A DNA stretch of 64,000 nt from Athripsodes cinereus (Eukaryota > Arthropoda > Insecta > Trichoptera > Leptoceridae): NCBI GenBank assembly GCA_947579605.1, contig OX388307.1, positions 29,861,237 through 29,925,236 on the forward strand. Direction: 5' to 3'. Each line of letters begins with the position of its first letter. Position 1 is the first letter of the stretch. The position numbers were made by a program, and so were the translations under genes. This document shows positions 21,481 to 30,609 of the stretch, piece by piece. A model generated the notes under the pieces. It saw nothing but the letters and a program-made list of their open reading frames with translations. It did not search any database and was not told the origin of the DNA.

Positions 21481-23485
21481 TATAGTATTACTTTATTTTG
21501 TCGGTGTTTATTTTTCTCTTTTATTTGTAATCTTTGAATAAATGTTTGTTATTCTATATTGTTAAAGGCTTTGCAGTTAATGTTGTGAAATAACTATAAT
21601 AAAAAATAATTATATTCCTCCATAATCTTTTACAGTTAAACATAGAACTAATTGTTTTCCTTGATCTGTATAGGTATTGAGTTAGTTGTAAGTGATCGCA
21701 TTATTTCTATTCACTCGCTTAAATATTATATGTATACTTTTCTGATATTTAAATTAAACATTGTATGTACAGAAAAAACATTTTTGTCATGTATCGGTTT
21801 CTAAAGGCCAAAAATAACGTCGTGGGAAAAACTGATCAATTTCGGACAGCATGATAAACCTCTTATCACGATATTTTTAATATTTCAGTTTTCATGCGGG
21901 AGTTTTCATAAATCGAGGAGAAATTGTGTTAAATGCAGACAGTAAAACACTTGTAGTAAAATCCTTAACATTTTTATTTCGCTTTGCCTCTTAGATCTTT
22001 TCTTCAGGGGGCTTTTAACTTATAGGGAAAACCTTATACTACATGCAATGTCGTTTCTTTTATTCCACATTTTCTTATTATAGAGTCGAATTTGTTTATA
22101 ACGAGTAACAATATACTCTATATGATTCCTTATTACAAGTTTAAATAAAATAATTATATTGCTGAGAATTATATCAAAGAATGTTTAAAAAAGGTTCTTC
22201 AAGGGAAATAATATTTATTTATCGAAATAATACAACGGTTAACTGAAATCGAATGCGATCTATATGCAATCAGGGAACAAAAGTGAATTGTAGAACACTC
22301 ATTTAAAAACATTCACATTGAAATAACACTGCTTTTTGTTTCATTAAAATGTACATATGTATATCACAAGCACCCCTAAATAAAGAAACAACATTTCTAG
22401 GCGTTCTAGTGATATACATTTTTGTGGATCAAAAACAGTTTATTTCATATTTTAAAAGTATTGCTATTATTATTTATATTTGTTTTGTTTATTTGATGTT
22501 ATATTCAGCCAATTTGAAAACGAAACATGAGATAAATATGTTTTATAAATAGTAGGTACTTAAACGAAAAATTTTGTAATATTGAATCATTTTTAGTTTT
22601 CTGTTTCGTAATAACCATCTTTACTCTATAAAAGTACTTATAATATGAGAGTTGTATATTGTTTAATAGTAAAACATGATACCTGCTGTTGCTTTATGAT
22701 CAAACTGTACGCGATACCCTTTGTATGTAGCATAATAAAATACGCGAGGTAAAAATATATTAGCATATTTTTTCTACATAGTATTGTCTCTTTTCTCTGG
22801 GATACGAAAAATGAGCTAACTATTTTCAGACGAAAGTAATATACTTAATAATAGTCAGTCACCAAGTCATGTATGATTTAGATTGGTGAAAATGTACAAG
22901 CGAGCTTCTGAAATATGATGGGACAATCTCATACATTTTCAAGAGCATACTGGGATTTTATTTTGAGATAGGGACAGTTGCCCAGTATAAATTAAGCTTG
23001 ACTTTCAGGGAAAGGGAGTTTCATTTTTATAATGACGATGTTTTCCCAGATTTCCATTCTGTTTTTGTTAATTTAAGTTGTTTTTTCCCGTATATATACA
23101 CATTATTATAATTCAGAAAATAAAATGCTCAAAATTTTAAGATTTACGGGTTGCGAAACTCACAAATAATATTAGACTTGTCTGTCGACAAGTTATTAAT
23201 GAAACGAAATACAAAGTTAATTCAATATTCGTCAGGTAAAAGTAAAGACAAGCTTTATTATAAAGATTGAAATGTGACAAATAGAAAACAATAAAATAAA
23301 AATATTAAGACATAAATTCTTATCATGTAAAATCAACTATGTTCTAATAATCTCGCAAAATTAATAAAGCCAACAGAGGAATAAATAATATATTATTATC
23401 TTGTTTCATTAATAACTTATTACTATGAACGTTGGTCGATAAATTAAACTTAGTCTGTTGACATTGTACTTCTATGAGGAGCGTC
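21481..23485. other. Long AT-rich stretch, no gene seen
   Basis: Two kb without a recognised gene or repeat family. Confidence 0.5.
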
Positions 23486-23514
23486 GTAATGCCATTGATA
23501 TTGTATATTGTATA

Positions 23515-23613
23515 TATATTATACTATACCATCACGGCATATCCCACAAGTGGGGTAACCAGCAGACCAGCTGCATGTAAGAAACATGCAAGCTGTCCTC
23601 TTCGTGCCAATAT
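23515..23613 (-). mobile_element. Family A retroposon, 3' end only
   Basis: In reverse complement it runs from TTGGCACGAAGAGGACAGCT through TGCTGGTTACCCCACTTGTG to GATGGTATAGTATAATATAT. The break is right after the TTGGCACG block. It lies head-to-head with the family A copy at 24170, with a heptamer array between. Confidence 0.85.
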
Positions 23614-23646
23614 TTTATATTGTATATTGTACACTGTACATTATTG

Positions 23647-24157
23647 TATATTGTATATTGTATATTGTATATTGTATATTGTATATTGTATATTGTATAT
23701 TGTATATTGTATATTGTATATTGTATATTGTATATTGTATATTGTATATTGTATATTGTATATTGTATATTGTATATTGTATATTGTATATTGTATATTG
23801 TATATTGTATATTGTATATTGTATATTGTATATTGTATATTGTATATTGTATATTGTATATTGTATATTGTATATTGTATATTGTATATTGTATATTGTA
23901 TATTGTATATTGTCTATTGTATATTGTCTATTGTATATTGTATATTGTGTATTGTGTATTGTGTATTGTGTATTGTATATTGTATATTGTATATTGTATA
24001 TTGTATATTGTATATTGTATATTGTATATTGTATATTGTGTATTGTGTATTGTATATTGTATATTGTATATTGTATATTGTATATTGTATATTGTATATT
24101 GTATATTGTATATTGTATATTGTATATTGTATATTGTATATTGTATATTGTATATTG
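23647..24157. repeat. TATATTG heptamer array, left (73 units)
   Basis: The array is 511 bp, exactly 73 heptamers in constant register. Most are TATATTG. TCTATTG variants occur near 23913 and 23927. TGTATTG variants occur as runs near 23946-23975 and 24037-24050. Because the unit is 7 nt and contains no stop in any phase, every frame on both strands stays open and encodes the same cyclic heptapeptide. The overlapping 188-253 codon frames here are therefore artefacts of the repeat. Confidence 0.97.
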
Positions 24158-24169
24158 TATTATATACAT

Positions 24170-24425
24170 CCCGTGGAGCACCCGGTAAAGAATTGGTCTC
24201 CCACTCTTCTGCGTAAGTTTTCGAGTGTCCTGTAAAAGGCAGGTGTTCGAAAAAAATAAGACATTTTACATCTTAAATTCAGCGATGAGGTTTGCCACCC
24301 ATCCTGAATGTCTTGATTTTATATTGGCACGAAGAGGACAGTTTGCATGTTTCTTAGATGCAGCTGATCTGCTGGCTACCCCACTTGTGGGATATGCCGT
24401 GATGGTATAGTATAGTATAGTATAG
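24170..24425 (+). mobile_element. Family A retroposon, near-complete copy between the heptamer arrays
   Basis: It starts CCCGTGGAGCACCCGG and contains, in order, TTTTCGAGTGTCCTGTAAAA, AGACATTTTACATC, CAGCGATGAGGTTTGCC, TTGGCACGAAGAGGACAG, GCTGATCTGCTGGCTACCCC and GGGATATGCCGTGATGG. It ends in a (TATAG)n tail that runs straight into TATATTG units. A plus-strand frame ending VGYAVMV (24225-24410) is open. Its TATAG tail is adjacent to, and may have seeded, the right array. Confidence 0.9.
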
Positions 24426-24950
24426 TATATTGTATATTGTATATTGTATATTGTATATTGTATATTGTATATTGTATATTGTATATTGTATATTGTATAT
24501 TGTATATTGTATATTGTATATTGTATATTGTATATTGTATATTGTATATTGTATATTGTATATTGTATATTGTATATTGTATATTGTATATTGTATATTG
24601 TATATTGTATATTGTATATTGTATATTGTATATTGTATATTGTATATTGTATATTGTATATTGTATATTGTATATTGTATATTGTATATTGTATATTGTA
24701 TATTGTATATTGTATATTGTATATTGTATATTGTATATTGTATATTGTATATTGTATATTGTATATTGTATATTGTATATTGTATATTGTATATTGTATA
24801 TTGTATATTGTATATTGTATATTGTATATTGTATATTGTATATTGTATATTGTATATTGTATATTGTATATTGTATATTGTATATTGTATATTGTATATT
24901 GTATATTGTATATTGTATATTGTATATTGTATATTGTATATTGTATATTG
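24426..24950. repeat. TATATTG heptamer array, right (75 units)
   Basis: The array is 525 bp, exactly 75 heptamers, with no variant unit seen. It begins directly after the TATAG tail of the family A copy and ends abruptly at TATATTTTTGCG. The homogeneity contrasts with the variant-bearing left array and points to recent expansion or assembly copying. Frames on both strands are open only because of the unit structure. Confidence 0.97.
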
Positions 24951-24959
24951 TATATTTTT

Positions 24960-25395
24960 GCGATATTTCGATAGAATAGATAGAAGGGAGATCAACTGCT
25001 CAACACGACTAAATACAACTAGACTTAATTTCAATTAACAATTTCGATTTGATACTTATTAGCTGCGAAATGAATTTACTGTAATTATAACGCGTTTTTT
25101 TGTGAACGATATTGATAAGTTTAATGCAATCTTATCAAAATTCGACGAAACTTTATAGATTTCTGGCCAATCCCGAGTTTCGCTGTGCATAAACATAGGT
25201 TTTTCCTCCTTTTTTCTTTACTTCCTGTCTTTCCATCTTGGGGCAATAATAGCTGTTGATTATTTATACTCCAACTCAGAGCAAAGTATGTATGGATGGG
25301 AATTTAATATGTGTTTAATTTTGGTAAACTTTGCTGTAATAAATATATTATAAAATCAAATAAGTTTAAATATAGTGTTTATTTCTGTTTCTGCG
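24960..25395. other. AT-rich stretch, no gene seen
   Basis: Nothing recognised. Confidence 0.5.
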
Positions 25396-25397
25396 TT

Positions 25398-25530
25398 TTC
25401 ATCATCAGGCTAGCATAAAGGTTTACGCTCATTTTACGTTAGCCTGATGATGAGAGCGGAAGCTCTTGAAAGCCTGCTCGCGACATATCAGCTCGCAGTG
25501 GAAGTACTAAATAAGTGTTTCATTAATTGT
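25398..25530. mobile_element. Inverted hammerhead-type retroposon fragment
   Basis: TCATCATCAGGCTA (25399-25412) is inverted relative to TTAGCCTGATGATGA (25439-25453). The left arm therefore begins a minus-strand core and the right arm carries a full plus-strand hammerhead-like core, followed by GCTCGCAGTGGAAGTACTAA (25491-25510), the family end also seen at 4845, 8385 and 56850. Confidence 0.6.
25437..25483 (+). ncRNA. Hammerhead-ribozyme-like motif, family E (best copy)
   Basis: CTGATGA (25444-25450), an extra T, a six-pair stem-loop GAGAGC-GGAA-GCTCTT including one G-T pair, GAAA (25468-25471), stem III AGC-CT-GCT, CTC triplet, then GCGA. The stem I pairs nearest the cleavage site are C-G and G-C. 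The stem III loop differs from the copy at 4793 (CT versus CG) while its stem is kept. The order matches a type I hammerhead with a minimal stem III. The bulged T after the core is atypical. Confidence 0.55.
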
Positions 25531-25594
25531 TTTTTTTACGTAAATACTCGTATTCTAATTTTTATAAATTCAAAAGAGGTATACCTAATTAAGA

Positions 25595-25960
25595 AGGAAC
25601 CATGGAGTTTCTACTCTTTTCTTTAAGTTTTTGAGTATCTTATTTAAGAAAAGTCATTCATTAAAAATCCCGATAAGAAATTCCACATAATCAATTCAGC
25701 CAACGATGAGGTTTGCCATCCATACTGAAAGTCTTAAATTTTGATTCTTTTATTTATTCTTTTCTGTACATTGATAACAATTTTTTATAAAAAAATATAT
25801 TCATACTAATTAAAATCAATGTACAGAAGGCGAATTAATCAAAAGAGCGCAATCTCCACACAACTTATCCTTTATTGGCATAGAGAGGATAATTTGCATG
25901 ATTTTTTACGGAGTTATTTCTCAACCTACTGAAAAAGCTGTGATGGCATGAATGAATAAA
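25595..25960 (+). mobile_element. Family A retroposon containing a reversed family C insertion
   Basis: The family A 5' part (GAACCATGGAGTTTCTACTC, CAACGATGAGGTTTGCCATC) breaks off near 25745. Reversed family C sequence follows (TTTATTCTTTTCTGTACATT, GAGCGCAATCTCC), and family A resumes near 25873 with TTGGCATAGAGAGGATAATT and GCTGTGATGGCATG. Both are old and diverged. A family A copy at 62977 was hit by family C at a nearby position. Confidence 0.7.
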
Positions 25961-26004
25961 CGAAAAAAGTATAATTATAGTAAAAATAATAATAATAACT
26001 AGAC

Positions 26005-26175
26005 AACTTTTTTAAGATGCGCCGTTTTGTGGAAAAACCACCGCAATGGCCCATTCAAGAATTTTAACACCTCCTGAACAATAGGGTTTTTAATCTCGCC
26101 TTGAACACCTCCACACTCTTGAGAGTCCGCAAATCATAGGGAATTTCACTACACAGCAACGGATAAACTGAAATA
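26005..26175 (-). mobile_element. CR1-like LINE C-terminal remnant
   Basis: The minus strand translates to EIPYDLRTLKSVEVFKARLK followed by TLLF and a stop. This matches the (P)xxLRxxxSxxxFKxxLKTxLF consensus at the extreme C-terminus of CR1/L2-type polyproteins. It is about 165 bp long and truncated. Confidence 0.75.
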
Positions 26176-26640
26176 TTTTTGTGATGTATAACAATTTATA
26201 TAAATTGTGATATAGAGATGAGAATTTTCCGGATCATTAACTCGACTTATCGCTTTCTTAATTTCTAAATTGCCTTCTTTATTTTCACAAATAAATCAAG
26301 TGACAGGGAGAGGGAAAGGAGATAATATTATTTATTTTTAATTTTTATTATGTGTAATTTATAAAAGGTTGGGTAGAATGTGTGAGTTACAGAATGACAG
26401 GACCATCCATGTTATTTTTATAAAAGCTGTTGGAAAATGAAGCCAATACTAAAGTGCATGTTTAACTTTACTATCGAGTGATCAGAAAGTTTACATAAAT
26501 TGTAATCTGTTATCATCACAGGTAAATCACATAGTTTACTTGATCTTTCGCATATAAATATATACCAAAACATATAATGGAGAATTCACAAAGCTCGAGC
26601 AAATCCCAAAAATATATGAAAAAAAGTATTATTTGCCATA
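26176..26640. other. AT-rich stretch, no gene seen
   Basis: Nothing recognised. Confidence 0.5.
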
Positions 26641-26644
26641 TTTT

Positions 26645-26690
26645 ACGAATAACTGCCTTTAACAGGACACTCGAAAACTTAAAACCTATT
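26645..26690 (-). mobile_element. Family A retroposon fragment
   Basis: CTGCCTTTAACAGGACACTC followed by GAAAACTTAAAACC is the reverse of AAGTTTTCGAGTGTCCTGTAAAAGGCAG. Confidence 0.7.
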
Positions 26691-26984
26691 CTATGATGAA
26701 GTCTTTAAAACCGACAAACAAACAAACATAAATATTTATGATTGATCTAAGATATTGTTTGTGTGGGGCTTTCTAAGTATAATACATTGCTAATTATATG
26801 AAAGGGCACGTATCTAACTGATATATTATCATACTTACATAATAGGTACATCTGAGGGGTTCACATGCAAAGGTATATTGATTCATTTTTCACAAATATT
26901 TCATTAAGAATATAGAAACGTTCACATTTTCTCCAGATTCACTGTAGTTTAATTAATACAACGAAAACTCGCTTGTGTTTGGCG

Positions 26985-27190
26985 ACCGTTGTGGAGCAGA
27001 GGTAACGCTCTTGTCTTTGAGTCTCGAGGTTCCAGTTCAATTACCGGCCAGGGTAAAATGAAAAATGTTACACATTATATATGTGTTTGGCGCATTGTAT
27101 CTGTATTTCGTTGCGTCAGTACCTTCATACACGATTTATCACTTAGTTCAGAAATAGTTCGATCTGTGTAAATTGTCCATTGATATGTAT
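26985..27190 (+). mobile_element. tRNA-derived SINE (family B), longest copy
   Basis: The tRNA-like head has a box-A-like TGGAGCAGAGGTAACGC and a box-B-like GGTTCCAGTTCAATTACC (mutated from GGTTCGATTCCC), followed by GGCCAGGGTAAAATGAAAAA. The tail keeps GTTGCGTCAGTACC and AGTTCGATCTGTGTAAATTG. The RNA polymerase III boxes and their spacing show a tRNA origin. The mutations and the long non-tRNA tail exclude a functional tRNA gene. Confidence 0.75.
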
Positions 27191-27481
27191 TTTATGTCAA
27201 TTCGATTAAATCAGTTCCAAAATACTGATTATGAATACAAAAAGAAGTTTTAGTATTTATAAAAATGTGCTTTTTTCTCAGTTTCAGTGTTCTACGATCG
27301 ATGTGCCTTTGCACGTGAACCTCTCCATAATTTCAATGTGAATATTCTATCAATATTATGTATATTGAAGCCCTTGTATAATTTATCTGATATATAATGT
27401 CATGTATGTATGGAACTATTTATCTTTAATATGAAACGGATATCCAGACATTATCCGATATTCAACCTATTCGGTAATTAA
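27191..27481. other. AT-rich spacer
   Basis: No gene seen. AGTT at 27482-27485 is the left flank duplication of the LTR element. Confidence 0.5.
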
Positions 27482-27485
27482 AGTT

Positions 27486-29154
27486 TGACAAGGGCCCGTT
27501 CTCAGCTGGAAGGAGGCAAAGAGAGAAAAGCGATACTTACATAATATACCTACAATACTCATCTCATATATTCATAATAATAATTACAAAAAAAAACAAC
27601 ATTGGCATACTACAGTGAAATTTATGGGCGGTGATGAAAACACAAGCGTTTATTTACACTAATATTTCTATTTATTTACAAAAACACACGATTATCAAAA
27701 TTAAAAATAAAGGCATTTAAAACTAATGTTTCCTATCTAAATTATAGCCTACCCCTCATTCCGATTAAAATATGTCTTTATCCAAATTATAAAATACACA
27801 GTCTTTTCACTACACATTAATATTAATTGTCACTATCAAAAAAAAAACCAAAACACAGACGCACAAGAATCGCTCACGTTGGGTGGGAGCCTAGGCACCC
27901 CAGCCCGGCTCACACCACCCTGATGCATCGTCCTGCCTGCTGAACTGCAGACAGGCGCAATCCTTCCCACGATGGCATTCTGGGATATGGCCCTCAGAAT
28001 GGGATCCGTCCGAGGCCAGCGGCCTTCAAGCCCACCAGAGGCTACATCCTGGGACCCGGCATCCTGGGCGGGAAACGGCGGGGTCCCATCTCGTCGGCTC
28101 CGCCACACAAGGGCAGGAGCAACGCTCTCCACGGAGGCCTGGCGGGTAGTGTTTTGGAACCCGGCGTCCTGGGCGGGAAACCGCGGGGTCCCAACTTGCT
28201 GGCTCCGCCACACAAGGGCGGGAGCAACGTTCTCCACGGAGGCCTGGCGGGTAATGTTTTGGAACCCGGCGTCCTGGGCGGGAAACCGCGGGGTCCCATC
28301 TTGCTGGCTCCGCCACACAAGGGCGGGAGCAACGTTCTCCACGGAGGCCTGGCGGGTAGTGTTGTGGAACCCGGCGTCCTGGGCGGGAAACCGCGGGGTC
28401 CCATCTTGCTGGCTCCGCCACACAAGGGCGGGAGCAACGTTCCCCACAGAGGCCTGGCGGGTAGTGTTTTCGTGGTCTGCCGCTGATGGCCCGCTTAGGG
28501 GATGCTACCCCACGCTCTCTACCTTCACACCACACCCTTTGCCTTCATTCTGCATCTTTATCCCGGACATACGGCGTTACTAGCTAGTATGCCCGGGTAC
28601 TTTGCTCGCAGACTACCAGCGTATTCTACGCAACATATCTCACACGATTAGTTCAATTCATAATTAAATAAAAAAAAAGTGTCCAATTTCACCACAGTAT
28701 AACGGTTCATTTTTTTTTTATCCCCCCCATTTTCAAACAAAACCCCAATCTATACTGACAACCTAACTAGCACTTACATACTAGTTACAATGTAAGGAGA
28801 GTGTATGTATGTTGGTATCTACGTTCGTGTAGGTAGTATTTCATATCACCTTTGATATTATACCTACCTACAGGAACGTTTACATCTAGATTACAATGTA
28901 CATACAAACAAACACACACTCTGACCTATAACATAACATTATGGGTTGATTGGCGAGAGACACGAAAGACGGCGACGAATGGTGACCACATGTGATTCAT
29001 GGAATCACGTCCAGTACCTGCCTTGGGTCGTTGTTTCACGAAGTTTGCACGATTTTTAGATATTTTAATTATTATTATTACTACTGACCGAATATTATTA
29101 CGAAAAATATTTTGGATAATTTTTTTATCACCGGCCAAAAACCACCACATATCA
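27486..29154 (-). repeat. 3' LTR (left copy)
   Basis: Starts TGACAAGGGCCCG and ends ACCACCACATATCA on the plus strand. In element orientation it begins TGATATGTGG and ends CCTTGTCA, the usual TG...CA. It includes the 105-bp GC-rich tandem block at 28051-28470. At 29115 it has G where the other LTR has T (32240). Confidence 0.93.
28051..28470. repeat. GC-rich 105-bp tandem block inside the LTR
   Basis: Four units start at 28051, 28156, 28261 and 28366, each beginning GGGACCCGG or GGAACCCGGCGTCCTGGGCG and running to GGCGGGTAGTGTT. The first unit is the most divergent. The unit is 35 codons long and stop-free in several frames, so long frames (131-203 codons) appear on both strands. No known protein domain is seen in any. 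The block is very GC-rich against an AT-rich background and is repeated in the other LTR at 31175-31594. Confidence 0.95.
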
Positions 29155-30609
29155 ACTCGACCCCCCTCTTTTGATAAAAAAATTATCCAAAAAAAAACTA
29201 TCTGTTCTCTCGCCTATCCACACATAATTAAACACATTTTTTTTAATTAGCAAAACCAATCCTAGGTGTATCACGGGAAAGGTAGGTACTCCAACAACTA
29301 CTATTTAAAACATTTACCAATTCATTTTCTAACCCATTCCATTTGTATATTAACCCGTTCTTCAGCTCATAATTAACAATTCGGACACAAACAATGGCAA
29401 AATTTACAACGAAGTATTTATGAATAGGTATGTAGGCATACATGGTTCTCTCATTCACAATACACATCTCATGGTATTCTCCAGGTAATGTCGGCACACT
29501 TCTCAACCTCCCACTCTCACGTCTCCGACCAGCCCTCTTGCTTGATCCATCCTCTATCCTCCAAATCATCACAACTATACCTCAACCGGCTTTCACAACC
29601 ACTGGGAACTCCAACCCCTTATACCAAGGCGGTCAGGCTATCAGCCCAAAGCTCGAATAGCCCTTTCATCCCTCTAACTCTCTTCTACCTCATAACTGGC
29701 ACTGTGTATCAAGCCCCTACGCTTTGCCGGGAAACACACGTCCCGTACACAAGCTGCCTGAATACACACACCCCTTTCCTCTACTCTCTTCTAGAAATTC
29801 TTCTTTTCTACCTAGCGCCTCGCCGACATACCTGCCATTCACCCCATCTTCTCTTTCACTCTGCAAAACATACCCTTCCATGTATCACCATACATAACTA
29901 TGCTTAACTTCCGCGCATGTACACAATTTTCCCGCGTTTTCCCCAAAAAAAAAAAAAACCGCGCGCTTTAATACTACCACGGTGTCTGTATTTTCCCCGC
30001 GCATTTCCATTCGCGCCATTTCACAAACTCGATTACACCTTGCGCAACTCTTTGTTAAATTCACAAATAACTAGCATTTAATTATAAAAAAAAATCCAAA
30101 ACAACAATGAATATTACCCACATAGATATAGTATAACACACAGTCTACTTTTACATTTCAGATAAATTGCTATCATCTCATTTTTATACACAATTGAAAC
30201 ATTAAATTTACACATTTTCCCACACAAATTTTGAAACTGTTATCACTACAATACAAACAAATTATTTTCGAGTACCTACCAGTACACCTATAAAATAATA
30301 TCTACACAAAATCAATTTAACCAATCCAGTTTTGAGCGCCAGGTTATTTTTCAGAAAAAATAACCAAAACTATTCGAAATTATTCTACATCACCGCCAAA
30401 ACAAATCAAAGTAATATGCCATACATATATAAAAAAAAACTCTTCCCCCATTCCAGCATCCTTGTCTCTCAGGGATATTAGTCGTGGGTTCGTTTATAGT
30501 GATTATACATCCCTTAAGGATGTATTTTTTCACTAAGGGCCCTAGTTGCGGCGCCAAAATTGACAAAGCATGCTTTGTCAAGCAATGCCGACACGATGGG
30601 CGCCAAATT
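29155..30609 (-). other. Internal region of the LTR element, no gag/pol
   Basis: The stretch is pyrimidine- and A-rich on the plus strand. Open frames such as 29243-29572 (minus) and 29488-29907 (plus) are short and lack CCHC, protease, YxDD or integrase motifs. It holds the polypurine tract at the left (29161-29172) and the primer-binding region and leader palindrome at the right (30544-30605). Confidence 0.8.
30544..30609 (-). promoter_or_regulatory. Primer-binding site region with duplicated PBS-like segment and leader palindrome
   Basis: Minus-strand reading: LTR end TTGTCA, AATT, TGGCGCCCATCGTG (primer-binding-like, complementary to a tRNA 3' CCA end), then a perfect 22-bp palindrome with half-site TTGACAAAGCA (30560-30581). 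A second LTR-end-plus-PBS-like segment TTGTCAATTTTGGCGCC followed by GCAAC overlaps its far end (30544-30566). The second segment is closer to a tRNA-Lys-type PBS (TGGCGCC-G-AAC). The palindrome position is where retroelement RNAs often carry dimerisation hairpins. That role is inference. Confidence 0.6.

Noticed and set aside
23474..25038. Six overlapping frames of 176-253 codons encoding isoleucine/tyrosine/cysteine repeats
   Set aside because: They are forced by the stop-free heptamer unit, occur in all phases and both strands, and have no domain or gene context.
27836..28583. Long frames (up to 203 codons) on both strands in the LTR, repeated at 30960-31707
   Set aside because: They arise from the 105-bp (35-codon) GC-rich tandem block, are duplicated only because the LTR is, and carry no known domain.
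29155..30609. Hidden gag or pol gene in the LTR element interior
   Set aside because: No CCHC knuckle, protease DTG/DSG, reverse transcriptase YxDD or integrase motif was found in the frames examined.
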